From NCBI GenBank assembly GCA_018433585.1, contig JAHDQW010000001.1, forward strand, positions 62,001-126,000: DNA of 64,000 bases. The letters are read 5' to 3'. Shown one piece after another: positions 24,722-33,840 of the stretch. The notes under the pieces are model-generated. The model saw only the letters and a program-made list of their open reading frames with translations, had not been told where the DNA came from and made no database searches. Both the position numbers and the translations under genes were made by a program. The stretch's first letter is position 1; each line of letters opens with the position of its first letter. Source of the stretch: Candidatus Praeruminimicrobium purgamenti (GTDB lineage: Bacteria > Elusimicrobiota > Endomicrobiia > Endomicrobiales > Endomicrobiaceae).

Positions 24722-26953
24722 ATGTTTCTTTTCTCCTTTTATGAAAAACAATCAATAGAACTTAAAAATAATATAAAGCAAATACTGTTGTTTTTTTTAT
24801 ATATTTCTTTTGTGTTTTTTTCGGGGTATTATTTTTTTAAAGAATTTTCTTTTTTTTATCCGATAACTTTTTTGGCTCTTTTAACTCCGGTTTTTATTTT
24901 CCCGGGAAGAGTTAAACTATATGTCGTTTTACTGTTTGTTTTTCTTTATATCCCTTATTTTTTAAATCTTTCTCATTTCATTCTTTTTGGAGACGTAATA
25001 AATTCTTCATCCCTTAATGCGGTGTTTGACTCAAATTTACAGGAGACGATAGGTTTTATAAAACATTTTTTTAATTTAAAAATATTGTTTCTTTTATTAT
25101 CGTTTGTTTCCGTTTTCATTTTTGTTCTGATTAAAATTAAAAATATTGCTTACAGTCAAAGTATATATAAATTTAATTTCGCATTGCTTAAAATATGTTT
25201 TATATGCATATTGTTCTGTCTTGTGAAAATTTTTGTTTCTTACGATACAAATATTTTGTTGAACGGATACAGATTATTTAATGAAGAAAAAAGTGTTTTT
25301 AAAAAAATAAGAAACGAAAGAATAATACAAAAATTTCAGAATATTCAGACTATCTCTGTCGACTCGGATAAAACTGCAAAGTCTGAGACATATGTAATTG
25401 TTATAGGAGAAAGCGTTGACAGGAAACATTTGGGCATATATAATTATAACAGACAAACAACTCCTCTGCTTTCAAAAACAGACAATGTTTATGCTTTTGA
25501 TAATGTCGTTTCTCCTAATGCCCAGACTCTGGATTCTCTTACAAAAGCTTTAACTTTTTATGATAACGTTAATTTCTTTCAGTCAAAACGATCAATCATT
25601 AATTTTTTTAATGATGCAGGTTTTAAAACGTTTTGGATTTCAAACCAGAGTTTTTCAGGATGGGGAAAGGCAGGACTGATAACTTTGATAGCAAGGGATG
25701 CGGCTAAATGCGGTTTTATTAACAGGTTTTCTTGGGAGTCTCTAAAATCTCCTTATGATGAGGAAATGATTCCTGTTCTTAAAAAAGCTCTTGCGGATAC
25801 TTCCGAGAAGAAAATTATTTTTATTCATTTAATGGGAAGCCACGGTCCTTATGCGGACAGATATCCGGAAAAATTTAACGTTTTTAAAAATGACAGTAAT
25901 TGGAGAACGCAAACGGTTGCGGAGTATGATAATTCAATATTATATACCGATTATGTCTTGAAAAAAATTATTGATGAACTGTCTCAAAAGAAAGATATGT
26001 CTTATATGCTTTATTTTTCCGACCATGGAGAAGACGTTTACGAAGATGAAAAAAGCACTTTTGCGCATGCCGATTTTATAGGAACGAGACATATGTATGA
26101 AATACCTTTTATTTTGTGGATTTCTGACGCTTATAAGGCAAACAGACCCGATATAGTTAAAGATATCGAAAAATTCAAAAACAGACCGTACAGCATACAG
26201 CATTTGACAAATACGATACCGGAATTATCAAATTTAGAAAGTCCTGATATAGATAAAACAAAAAGTTTGTTCTATGAAATAAAGCCAAGCAGCGTAACAA
26301 AAAATATAAATGAAATTAAAAATAAAATTTGGCTTTACAGGGTAAATAATAAAAAAAGACTGCTGCATTATTTTGATAAATATGACGGCTTTCAAATAGA
26401 CGTAAATTTTAACGAAGACGGAAGTTATTTCAACGTGAGTCATGAAAATATTTCCGGGGATGCGAATTTAGACGAGATGTTCCAAAATATTTCAGGTTTA
26501 AAATCAAAATATTTTCTATTAAGTTTTAAAAATTTATCTTACGGCAATAAAGAAAAAGCGTTGCATGAGCTTGAAAGAATTGCAGATAAGCATAAATTGG
26601 ATAAAAAACATATATTAATAGAGGCTTCGGCAATCGAATATCTTAATGTTTTTGCCGAAAAAGGTTTTTACACGTCATTACTTCTCAGCGATTATTCTTA
26701 TGACAAAGCTCATGAATACAGAAATTATATACATGATATAGAGTATGATATTGAAAAATTGTCAAAAAGCAAAGTTTCTTTTGTGTCTTCGGATGCAAAG
26801 TTTTTTATGTACGTAAATTTCTATTTTCCTTCAATTCCTCATTTGTTTTATGCTCTTGACAAAAATCATCAGGAGTTAACGGAATATATCTTGAAAACCG
26901 ATAAAAAAGCAGCGGCTGTTTTTGTTCCTGATATCAGAAAATTTTACGAATAA
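24722..26953 (+). CDS. EptA-like phosphoethanolamine transferase with extra C-terminal domain
   Basis: 743-residue inner-membrane enzyme of the alkaline-phosphatase/sulfatase fold that would move phosphoethanolamine onto lipid A or another glycan at the periplasmic face. The N-terminus has about five membrane segments (to about residue 175). The catalytic domain shows VIVIGESVDRKHLGIYNYNR (about 225), TLDSLTKAL with the nucleophile threonine candidate (about 265), IHLMGSHGPY (about 370) and the metal motif FSDHGEDVY (about 432). Ordinary EptA proteins end near residue 550; here about 220 more residues follow. That tail (LYRVNNKKRL, FQIDVNFNEDGSYFNVSHE, KYFLLSFKNL) resembles a GDPD/PI-PLC-like TIM barrel with changed catalytic residues. 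Confidence 0.85.
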   Translation: MFLFSFYEKQSIELKNNIKQILLFFLYISFVFFSGYYFFKEFSFFYPITFLALLTPVFIFPGRVKLYVVLLFVFLYIPYFLNLSHFILFGDVINSSSLNAVFDSNLQETIGFIKHFFNLKILFLLLSFVSVFIFVLIKIKNIAYSQSIYKFNFALLKICFICILFCLVKIFVSYDTNILLNGYRLFNEEKSVFKKIRNERIIQKFQNIQTISVDSDKTAKSETYVIVIGESVDRKHLGIYNYNRQTTPLLSKTDNVYAFDNVVSPNAQTLDSLTKALTFYDNVNFFQSKRSIINFFNDAGFKTFWISNQSFSGWGKAGLITLIARDAAKCGFINRFSWESLKSPYDEEMIPVLKKALADTSEKKIIFIHLMGSHGPYADRYPEKFNVFKNDSNWRTQTVAEYDNSILYTDYVLKKIIDELSQKKDMSYMLYFSDHGEDVYEDEKSTFAHADFIGTRHMYEIPFILWISDAYKANRPDIVKDIEKFKNRPYSIQHLTNTIPELSNLESPDIDKTKSLFYEIKPSSVTKNINEIKNKIWLYRVNNKKRLLHYFDKYDGFQIDVNFNEDGSYFNVSHENISGDANLDEMFQNISGLKSKYFLLSFKNLSYGNKEKALHELERIADKHKLDKKHILIEASAIEYLNVFAEKGFYTSLLLSDYSYDKAHEYRNYIHDIEYDIEKLSKSKVSFVSSDAKFFMYVNFYFPSIPHLFYALDKNHQELTEYILKTDKKAAAVFVPDIRKFYE

Positions 26954-27037
26954 CAAAAAATAAATTAACGTTGTTTTCTCGTCAATAAAATTTGTTTTTC
27001 CGGTAATAAAAAGTCTGCAAACCCTAAAAAATCATAT

Positions 27038-27066
27038 TTGTAATTTAAGCTCTAATTGGCTATAAT
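27038..27066 (+). promoter_or_regulatory. Promoter for the phoH operon
   Basis: TTGTAA, 17-base spacer, consensus TATAAT, about 45 bases before the PhoH ATG. It probably drives PhoH, the PHP protein and the DUF2779 protein, which follow with gaps of 3 and 14 bases. Confidence 0.6.
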
Positions 27067-27110
27067 AAATATAAGATATAGTAAAATAAGAGTATAAAAA
27101 GGGGGATGAA

Positions 27111-28415
27111 ATGAGTACAAAATCTTTTGTATTGGATACAAATGTTTTACTGCATGACCCTGATTCTATTTTTTCTTTCAAAGACAACAAAGTAGTAATC
27201 CCGCTTACTGTAATAGAAGAGTTGGATAATTTCAAGAAACTTAATGATGAGAGAGGCAGAAGCGCCCGTTTGATATCGAGAATATTGGACGGATTAAGAG
27301 GAAAAGGCAAACTTTCTCAGGGCGTCGCTCTTAAGAACGGCGGTATTCTTGTTATAGAAATGATGAGACAGGTTGAATTTCCTAAAGAGTTCATAGTTTC
27401 AAAATCAGACCATCAGATTCTTTCTATAGCTTTGTATTTAAAACAGAAAGGCGAAAATGTAATTTTTATCACGAAAGATATAAATCTCAGAATTAAAGCT
27501 GAAATTCTTGAAATAAAAACTCAAGATTATGAAAAGTCAAAAGTAAAAATGGATGAAATATATACAGGATGGAGAGAGTTAAAAATTTCTTCCGAAAAAA
27601 TTGACCAGTTTTATAAAAGCGGTAAAATAGCCGTAAAAGATAATTTTTATCCTAACGAATGCGTATTTCTAAAAGATGAAGCAGGTTCTTCGAAAAGCGC
27701 TCTCGCAAAATACTCTCCTGACATAAAAGCGCTTCAGCCTCTTTTTCATATTAACGCTCAGCCGTGGGGATTAAAGCCTTTGAACATTGAACAAAAATTT
27801 GCTTTGGAATTGCTGCTTTGCAATGAGATAAGTTTAGTTACGCTGATAGGGCTGCCGGGTGCAGGTAAAACTTTGCTTGCTTTGGCTTCAGGGCTTCAAA
27901 AAACAGTAGAAGAAAGGCAATTCAGAAGATTATATATAGCAAGGCCTATAATTCCTATGGGTAAAGATATAGGCTTTTTACCTGGTACAAAAGAAGAAAA
28001 ATTAGTTTCTTGGATGGGCGCTATAAATGACAATTTGGAATTTTTGATGGATAAAGGGCATGAAGATTCAAAAGTTGAAGAAAAAATAGACTATCTTTTT
28101 AGTTCAGGTCAAATTGAAGTCGATTCTTTGACATATATCAGAGGAAGATCTCTGCCTAAGCAGTATATAATCATAGATGATGCGCAGAATCTTACTCCTC
28201 ATGAAGTTAAAACAATCATTTCAAGAGCAGGTTCGGGAACAAAAATAGTCCTTACCGGCGATCCTTACCAAATAGATAATCCTTATTTGGATGCTTCGTC
28301 AAACGGATTAACATATTTAGTCGAAAGGTTTAAAGGTCAGCCTATTTACGGGCATTTAATGTTTTCAAAGAGCGAAAGAAGTATTCTTGCTGGTTTGGCA
28401 TCGGAGCTGTTATAA
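27111..28415 (+). CDS. PIN-PhoH protein (PhoH2/YlaK type)
   Basis: 434-residue fusion of an RNase-type PIN domain with a PhoH ATPase; such proteins are RNA helicase/nucleases in the species studied. The PIN domain (about 1-140) starts SFVLDTNVLLHDP with catalytic aspartate, then VIEELDNFK and a later ITKDINLRIKAE. The PhoH domain (about 225-434) has KPLNIEQKFALELLL, Walker A GLPGAGKTLLAL, IYARP-like IARPIIPMGKDIGFLPG and the Walker B region YIIIDDAQNLTPHEVKTI, with TGDPYQID after it. A GGGGG-type ribosome site precedes the ATG. Confidence 0.94.
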   Translation: MSTKSFVLDTNVLLHDPDSIFSFKDNKVVIPLTVIEELDNFKKLNDERGRSARLISRILDGLRGKGKLSQGVALKNGGILVIEMMRQVEFPKEFIVSKSDHQILSIALYLKQKGENVIFITKDINLRIKAEILEIKTQDYEKSKVKMDEIYTGWRELKISSEKIDQFYKSGKIAVKDNFYPNECVFLKDEAGSSKSALAKYSPDIKALQPLFHINAQPWGLKPLNIEQKFALELLLCNEISLVTLIGLPGAGKTLLALASGLQKTVEERQFRRLYIARPIIPMGKDIGFLPGTKEEKLVSWMGAINDNLEFLMDKGHEDSKVEEKIDYLFSSGQIEVDSLTYIRGRSLPKQYIIIDDAQNLTPHEVKTIISRAGSGTKIVLTGDPYQIDNPYLDASSNGLTYLVERFKGQPIYGHLMFSKSERSILAGLASELL

Positions 28416-28418
28416 CAA

Positions 28419-29294
28419 ATGCAACATGAAGATTTTTTTGTAGATTTGCACATACATACTAGTTATTCTGACGGTGTTTTTACGCCATTTGAAGTAGTTG
28501 AGTATGCTTCTAAAATAGGTCTGTCGGCAATAAGCATAACAGACCATGATACTGTTGACGGGATAGAGGAAGCTTTGGAAGCGGGCAAACAATTTGGTGT
28601 TGAAGTTATTCCCGGAATTGAATTGTCTGCGGAGCTTGGAAACATCACCAAAACAGAAATGCACATTCTTGGGTATTATATTAACTGGCAGTCTCAGTCT
28701 TTTAAAGATGCATTGTCTGTGTTTAAGAAAGTCAGAAAACAGAGAGCAAAAGAAATATTTTCAAAATTAGAGTCTGTAGGAATAAAATTAAATCCTGAAG
28801 GCTTAATTGCGTCTATAGGAGAAAAAATAGTAGGAAGACTTCATTTCGCAAAAGCTTTGCTGGAAGGCAAATATGTTTCATCAATATCGGATGCTTTTCA
28901 GAAATATTTAGGTATAGATAAACCTGCGTATGTTCCAAAACATTATATCTCTCCCGGAGATGCTATAGGCTTAATTTTAAAAGCAGGCGGGATTCCCGTT
29001 TTAGCCCACCCTTATTACGGACATTACAGTAATAAAAATATTTTTAAAGGGCTTATTAATGACGGCCTTATGGGAATTGAGGCATGGCATAACAGACATC
29101 CGCAGCACATTGTAAAAAAATTTTTAAGTATTGCCGAAGAGATGAATTTAATTGCCACAGGCGGTTCTGATTGTCACGGCGCTTACGGCAACGATACGCC
29201 TTTAATGGGCAAGATAAAAGTCCCGTACAGTGTTGTGGAATTGTTGGAAGAGAAGAAAAGGCAATTGGATGAAAAGAATAAAATTCTGTTATAA
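28419..29294 (+). CDS. PHP-domain phosphoesterase (RNase AM/YciV-like)
   Basis: 291 residues of the polymerase-and-histidinol-phosphatase metallophosphoesterase family. Metal-binding motifs are DLHIHTSYSDG (about residue 8), ITDHDTVDG (about 40), IPGIELSAE (about 67), PVLAHPYYGH (about 192) and GGSDCHG (about 250). The insertion between motifs is like that of YciV/TrpH, now known in some species as a 5'-3' exonuclease acting on short RNA or on 3',5'-nucleoside bisphosphates. Location directly after an RNase-type PhoH and before another nuclease-like protein fits nucleic-acid turnover. Confidence 0.88.
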   Translation: MQHEDFFVDLHIHTSYSDGVFTPFEVVEYASKIGLSAISITDHDTVDGIEEALEAGKQFGVEVIPGIELSAELGNITKTEMHILGYYINWQSQSFKDALSVFKKVRKQRAKEIFSKLESVGIKLNPEGLIASIGEKIVGRLHFAKALLEGKYVSSISDAFQKYLGIDKPAYVPKHYISPGDAIGLILKAGGIPVLAHPYYGHYSNKNIFKGLINDGLMGIEAWHNRHPQHIVKKFLSIAEEMNLIATGGSDCHGAYGNDTPLMGKIKVPYSVVELLEEKKRQLDEKNKILL

Positions 29295-29308
29295 AGTTTT
29301 TCCTTAAT

Positions 29309-30766
29309 ATGAAACCTATAAATAAATCGCTTTTTCTTAAATCTCTTGAGTGTCCTGTTTTTGCATGGCATTTTTACAGGAATTTGGTCAGCAAAGATTC
29401 TTCTCTAAGCGATGATTTTTTGATTTTGGAAGCAAAAAATATTCATAATATGGCAAAAATGCTGTTTCCAGACGGCGTTCAGGTATCGGGACGTATGGAA
29501 GACGCGGTAAACCAAACACGCAGACTGCTGTCGGATAAAAATGTAAAAACAATTTTTGAACCGGTTTTTGAATATGAAGGCTTTGTTGCCAAAGCCGATA
29601 TAATCTGCAGATCAGGAGACGGATGGCAGATTATAGAAGTAAAGTCGGGAAACAAATGGAAAAACAAATATATATCCGACATGGCATATTCAGCGTTAAT
29701 AATTTCAAAACAAATTAAATGTATATCAAAAGCGCAGATGATGCTGTTGTCTAAAGATTTTCGTTTGGGAAAACCGTTGGACGAGTTATTTACGACAGTA
29801 GACTGCAGTTTTGATGTTTTCACAAAAGCCGATGAATTTAATAATCTGTTAAATTATTCAAAAGAAATTTTACAGGCAGATAATCCTCAATGCGGGAAAT
29901 TAAAAATGGCTTGTAAAAATTGTTCAATGTTTAAGGAATGTACGGGGAAAAACATTGAATATCATATATTTGATCTTCCAAGATTATCAAAAACTGTTTT
30001 TGACAAGTTGTGCGATTTAGGGATATTTCAGATAAAAGATATTCCTGAAGATGCGGAATTGACTGATATGCAGAAGATTGTCAAAGAATGTGTTATGAAG
30101 GATAAAATTTTTGTAAGTCCCGGTTTAAAAGAAGGACTTGGTAAAATAAAATTTCCAGCCTATTATCTTGATTTTGAGTCTGTTATGACAATATATCCTT
30201 TGTATGACAATATCCCGCCGCATACTCAAATTTTAACGCAGTATTCAATACATAAATGTGATGAGCCCGGCAATGTAACAGGCCATTTTGAATATATTGC
30301 CGATCACATGAAAGACTGCAGAAAAACAATTGCGGAAAAATTAACGGAAGTGCTTGGAACGGATGGAAGTATTATTACGTATTCTTCTTTTGAACATCAA
30401 ATAATTACGAAATTAATAAAACTATGCCCTGATTTAAAAGATCAATTGCAGGCAATATGCGACAGAATAGTAGATTTTGAAGAGATTTTAAGAATGAATT
30501 ATTATGATAAAAATTTTCACGGAAGAACTTCCATAAAAAAGGTCTTGCCGGTTATGATATCTGATATGGATTACACTGAATTGGAAATAGCCGAAGGCGG
30601 AGTCGCTTTGTCTGCGTTTGCATATATGGCTATGGGATTATACGATCAGGATAAAATCGAACAAACCAAAAAAAATCTTTTGGAATATTGTAAATTAGAT
30701 ACTCTTGCTTTGGTAAAAATGCACAAATTTTTGGCGGATGTCGCTGATAATAAGATAAAACATTGA
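29309..30766 (+). CDS. DUF2779 protein with Cas4-like and DEDD-like nuclease features
   Basis: 485 residues, cytoplasmic, no known function. The N-terminal half looks like a PD-(D/E)xK nuclease: AKADIICRSGDGWQIIEVKSG (about residues 93-112) supplies D and ExK. A lone cysteine in LKSLECPVFAW (about 15) and a cysteine cluster CGKLKMACKNCSMFKEC (about 195-211) look like the 4Fe-4S site of Cas4/AddB nucleases. From about residue 285 the DUF2779 segment begins with YYLDFESVM, a DxE motif of DEDD exonucleases, followed by ITYSSFEHQI and a late EYCKLDTLALVKM carrying the last aspartate. It may thus hold two nuclease centres. It ends the phoH operon. Confidence 0.75.
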   Translation: MKPINKSLFLKSLECPVFAWHFYRNLVSKDSSLSDDFLILEAKNIHNMAKMLFPDGVQVSGRMEDAVNQTRRLLSDKNVKTIFEPVFEYEGFVAKADIICRSGDGWQIIEVKSGNKWKNKYISDMAYSALIISKQIKCISKAQMMLLSKDFRLGKPLDELFTTVDCSFDVFTKADEFNNLLNYSKEILQADNPQCGKLKMACKNCSMFKECTGKNIEYHIFDLPRLSKTVFDKLCDLGIFQIKDIPEDAELTDMQKIVKECVMKDKIFVSPGLKEGLGKIKFPAYYLDFESVMTIYPLYDNIPPHTQILTQYSIHKCDEPGNVTGHFEYIADHMKDCRKTIAEKLTEVLGTDGSIITYSSFEHQIITKLIKLCPDLKDQLQAICDRIVDFEEILRMNYYDKNFHGRTSIKKVLPVMISDMDYTELEIAEGGVALSAFAYMAMGLYDQDKIEQTKKNLLEYCKLDTLALVKMHKFLADVADNKIKH

Positions 30767-30797
30767 AAATCTTACACGAATTTTAAAATAACATTTC

Positions 30798-31991
30798 TTA
30801 TTTTTCAAACTTTGAATTCCAAACAGGAGACATTTGTCTGACTCTGTCTACAACTCTTGGTAAAACTTCCAAAACGTAATCAATATCTTCCGCAGTATTT
30901 TGTTTTCCCAAAGAAAATCTGATAGTTCCCTGAGAAGCCAGAGGGCTTGCGCCGATTGCTTTTAAAACATGTGAAGGTTCTGTCGAACCTGAAGCGCATG
31001 CCGAGCCTGTTGAAACAGCAATTCCTTCCATATCCAACATTAGAAGCAAAGATTCTCCTTCAATATAATTAAAACTTACGCTTAATACGTTGGAAACTGA
31101 TTCGGCCGTATTTGTATTTATTGTAATTTCGGGTATTTTTGATAAAATACCGTCTTTTAATTTTTTCCTTAATCCGTATATTTTTTGATTTTCTTCAGAA
31201 ATTTCATTATTTGCAAGTTCAAGAGCTTTTGTCATACCGACTATCCCTGCAATATTTTCAGTTCCGGGTTTTAAATTGTTTTCATGGTGTCCGCCTTGGA
31301 ATAACGGTTCAATTTTAGTTCCTTTTTTTACATACAAAGCGCCGACTCCTTTAGGTCCGTAAAATTTATGGGCTGAGACCGACAGTAAGTCAACGCCTAA
31401 TTTTTGCACGTCAAGTTTTATTTTCCCTGCTGTCTGTACTGCATCTGTATGAAACAGAACCGGATTTTTTCTGGTTTTGTTTATTTCTCTCAGCATTTGT
31501 CCTATTTCTGCAATAGGTTCAATGGTTCCTATTTCGTTATTTGCGTGCATAATACTGATAATAACAGTTTCATCGGTTATTATATTCTTTATTTCTTGCA
31601 AATTGACTTTGCCTGCAGAGTCTGTTGAAAGATAATCGACTTTATAACCTTTTTTTTCAAGGTACTGGCATGTATATAAAATTGCATGGTGTTCTATTTG
31701 TGTTGTAATAATATGTCTGCCATGATTAGCCGGGAGAACGCCTTTTATGGCTATATTATCTGATTCTGTACCGCAGCTTGTGAAAATGATTTCATCACTG
31801 TATTCGGCGTTTATTAATTTTGCAAAAGTTTCTCTTGATTGTGTCAAAGCTTTTTTGCTCTCCTGTCCGTATTGATGGAAAGAAGAGGCATTTCCGTAAA
31901 TATCAGAGAAATACGGCATCATTGCTTCAATAACCTCTTTTCTTACATACGTTGTTGCGCTGTGATCCAAATATACTTTTCTTTTTGTCAT
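30798..31991 (-). CDS. NifS/IscS-family cysteine desulfurase
   Basis: PLP enzyme of 397 residues that releases sulfur from cysteine for Fe-S clusters or tRNA thiolation. It has YLDHSATTYV at the start, TSCGTESDNIAIKG (about 72), the histidine/aspartate region HTDAVQTAGK, the PLP lysine in SVSAHKFYGPKGVGALY (about 205) and the catalytic cysteine loop STGSACASGSTEPSHVL (about 327). It is the last gene of the minus-strand operon and overlaps the mltG stop by 4 bases. No iscU, iscA or mnmA is adjacent, so IscS versus a tRNA-dedicated role is open. Confidence 0.94.
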   Translation of the reverse strand: MTKRKVYLDHSATTYVRKEVIEAMMPYFSDIYGNASSFHQYGQESKKALTQSRETFAKLINAEYSDEIIFTSCGTESDNIAIKGVLPANHGRHIITTQIEHHAILYTCQYLEKKGYKVDYLSTDSAGKVNLQEIKNIITDETVIISIMHANNEIGTIEPIAEIGQMLREINKTRKNPVLFHTDAVQTAGKIKLDVQKLGVDLLSVSAHKFYGPKGVGALYVKKGTKIEPLFQGGHHENNLKPGTENIAGIVGMTKALELANNEISEENQKIYGLRKKLKDGILSKIPEITINTNTAESVSNVLSVSFNYIEGESLLLMLDMEGIAVSTGSACASGSTEPSHVLKAIGASPLASQGTIRFSLGKQNTAEDIDYVLEVLPRVVDRVRQMSPVWNSKFEK

Positions 31992-32935
31992 TTTATAGCC
32001 TTCTTTTTAGATGCTAATTTGTTTTTTATATGCTCGTTGAACGTGGTTGAAAAATAATGAGTCCCGTTTCCTTTTGATACAAAAAACAAATCATTTGTTT
32101 CTGCCGGATATAATGCGGCTTTAATAGATTCTTTTCCGGGATTGCATATAGGTCCCGGAGGAAGACCTTTATATTTATAAGTATTGTATTTAGACTCAAA
32201 TTTTAAATCGCCAAAAGACAGCCTTTCTTTTTTTATTCCCATAGCATACAATACTGTGGCACAAGATTCAAGCCTCATATTCTTCTTAAGTCTGTTTATA
32301 AAAACGCCTGCAATAACAGGTCTTTCTTCTTTTGCAATAGCTTCTTTTTCTATAATTGAAGCTAATGTGATAATTTCTTTAACGGACATGTTTAACTGAC
32401 TGCATCTGTTTTTCATGTCTTGGGTAAAAAATTTGTCAAATTCACCGTTCATCATGTTTATTATATCAAATTCATTAGCCGGCGGAACAATGAAATAAGT
32501 ATCAGGGAAAAGAAAACCTTCCATCTCTTTTGTATCTGCAAGTTTTATGAAATCTGCCGCTTTGCAAATGTTTTTTTCTTCAAGCAGCAAACCGATTTCT
32601 TTGATATTATATCCTTCCGGTATTGTTATTTTAATGTTTGAATTTTCTCCGTTTTTAACCTTTTTTATTATTTTAAATACGGAATCTTTTGAATTGAATT
32701 CATATCGTCCGGCTTTTAATTTTTTTGAATATTTTGATATCTTTATTAATGCTACGAAAAAATTTTCCGAATAAATTAATTTTGCATCTTTAAGCTTTGA
32801 CGCTATGAGCTTAGGCGATGCTCCTTTAGGTATTACCACTTCAACAACAGCGTTATTATTGTTATAAAAAAACAACAATGCCAAAGCTGTTATAAGAAAT
32901 ACGGATATTAATAATATTATCTTTTTTTTAGCCAT
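31988..32935 (-). CDS. mltG: Endolytic murein transglycosylase MltG
   Basis: 315-residue inner-membrane protein that cuts nascent peptidoglycan glycan strands. It has one N-terminal membrane segment (about 5-24), a LysM-like part (KGASPKLIASKL), then the YceG domain: ITIPEGYNIKEIG, MEGFLFPDTYFI and ASIIEKEAIAKEERP with the catalytic glutamate. RLESCATVLYAMG and YKGLPPGPICNPG follow. The neighbour ruvX/yqgF two genes upstream is a recurring genomic companion of mltG. Its start overlaps the NYN gene by 19 bases. Confidence 0.94.
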   Translation of the reverse strand: MAKKKIILLISVFLITALALLFFYNNNNAVVEVVIPKGASPKLIASKLKDAKLIYSENFFVALIKISKYSKKLKAGRYEFNSKDSVFKIIKKVKNGENSNIKITIPEGYNIKEIGLLLEEKNICKAADFIKLADTKEMEGFLFPDTYFIVPPANEFDIINMMNGEFDKFFTQDMKNRCSQLNMSVKEIITLASIIEKEAIAKEERPVIAGVFINRLKKNMRLESCATVLYAMGIKKERLSFGDLKFESKYNTYKYKGLPPGPICNPGKESIKAALYPAETNDLFFVSKGNGTHYFSTTFNEHIKNKLASKKKAIK

Positions 32936-33402
32936 ATATCGCTCAGTTCTTTGCTTATTTCAGAATAATCATGCCGGTTTGTTTCTGTTTGAGGAATTTT
33001 AGACGAAGTTTTATTTTTGTCTCTGATACGGATAAAATCTGAAACAGGCATTTTTTTTGCTCCTTTACCGCCTATCCGTCTGTATATTCCTTTATCGTTT
33101 GAAACTACAACTATATTGTACGGCTTTTCAGATTTTTCAATATACTCTACTATTACATCGTCTGCTGTTTTTTGCCCTTCGCTGAAAATGACGGGTATGC
33201 CTTTAATCGATGTTTGTGCCGAACCGTCAAATTCATAAGGATTTTTGCTTTTGCAGTCAAAAACCACTGTAATCTTGTTGTTGCCGTTAGGACGGTATTT
33301 TAGTATAAAATTTATCAGTTTGTTTCTTGAAAATTCAAGACTTTCCGCGTTGAATAAATCACTGTATTTTATTACATTGTATCCGTCTACTATGTATTCC
33401 AT
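32917..33402 (-). CDS. NYN-domain protein (YacP-like)
   Basis: 161 residues with the PIN-like NYN nuclease fold. YIVDGYNVIKY at the start carries the first acidic residue. VVFDC follows (about 50), then FSEGQKTADDVIVEYIE (about 75) and VVVSNDKGIYRRIGGKGAK (about 100) with the remaining conserved aspartates. YacP/Rae1 of Bacillus is a ribosome-associated endoribonuclease, so an RNA-cleaving role is reasonable but inferred. It is in the middle of the thrC-to-iscS operon, 18 bases after ruvX. Confidence 0.85.
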   Translation of the reverse strand: MEYIVDGYNVIKYSDLFNAESLEFSRNKLINFILKYRPNGNNKITVVFDCKSKNPYEFDGSAQTSIKGIPVIFSEGQKTADDVIVEYIEKSEKPYNIVVVSNDKGIYRRIGGKGAKKMPVSDFIRIRDKNKTSSKIPQTETNRHDYSEISKELSDIWLKKR

Positions 33403-33420
33403 GATATTTTACACTTTAAT

Positions 33421-33840
33421 TTAGTTTGATTTAATGTCTAAATATGTTTGCAAAATAAAAGTTGCGGCAATTTTATCTCTTAAATTTTTTCTTTTTTCTC
33501 TCGATATATTTGCTTCTTCAACAAGAACTCTTTCTGCCTGTACGGTAGTCAGCCTCTCATCGATTAATTCAACTTTTATATCGGTTCTTTTTTTCATTTC
33601 TTCGGCAAATTCCCTTGCAATATTTGCCATTTCGCCTTCGCTTGAATTCATATTTACCGGTATTCCTACAACTATACAGCTTACTTCGTTTTCTTCTGCT
33701 ATTTTTAAGATGTTTGTAATGTTATTATTTAATCCCTTGCTTTCTATGACATCAAAAGGCTGTGCCATCATGCCCAATATATCAGATAAAGCCAGCCCTA
33801 TTCTCTTTTTCCCGTAATCTATGCCTAAAAATCTTCCCAT
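33421..33840 (-). CDS. ruvX: YqgF/RuvX-family nuclease
   Basis: 139-residue RNase H-like enzyme; full family length. It has FLGIDYGKKRIGLALSD at the N-terminus (first catalytic aspartate), the strand CIVVGIPVNMNSSEGEMA (about 57), VELIDERLTTVQAER (about 95) and the last acidic region NLRDKIAATFILQTYL. Family members act in 16S rRNA 5' processing and are also described as Holliday-junction resolvases. Its ATG overlaps the cinA stop in a TAATG junction, so the two are translationally coupled. Confidence 0.94.
   Translation of the reverse strand: MGRFLGIDYGKKRIGLALSDILGMMAQPFDVIESKGLNNNITNILKIAEENEVSCIVVGIPVNMNSSEGEMANIAREFAEEMKKRTDIKVELIDERLTTVQAERVLVEEANISREKRKNLRDKIAATFILQTYLDIKSN

Noticed and set aside
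33434-33817. 127-codon plus-strand frame across ruvX
   Set aside because: Mirror of the ruvX gene; serine- and phenylalanine-rich composition typical of antisense frames.
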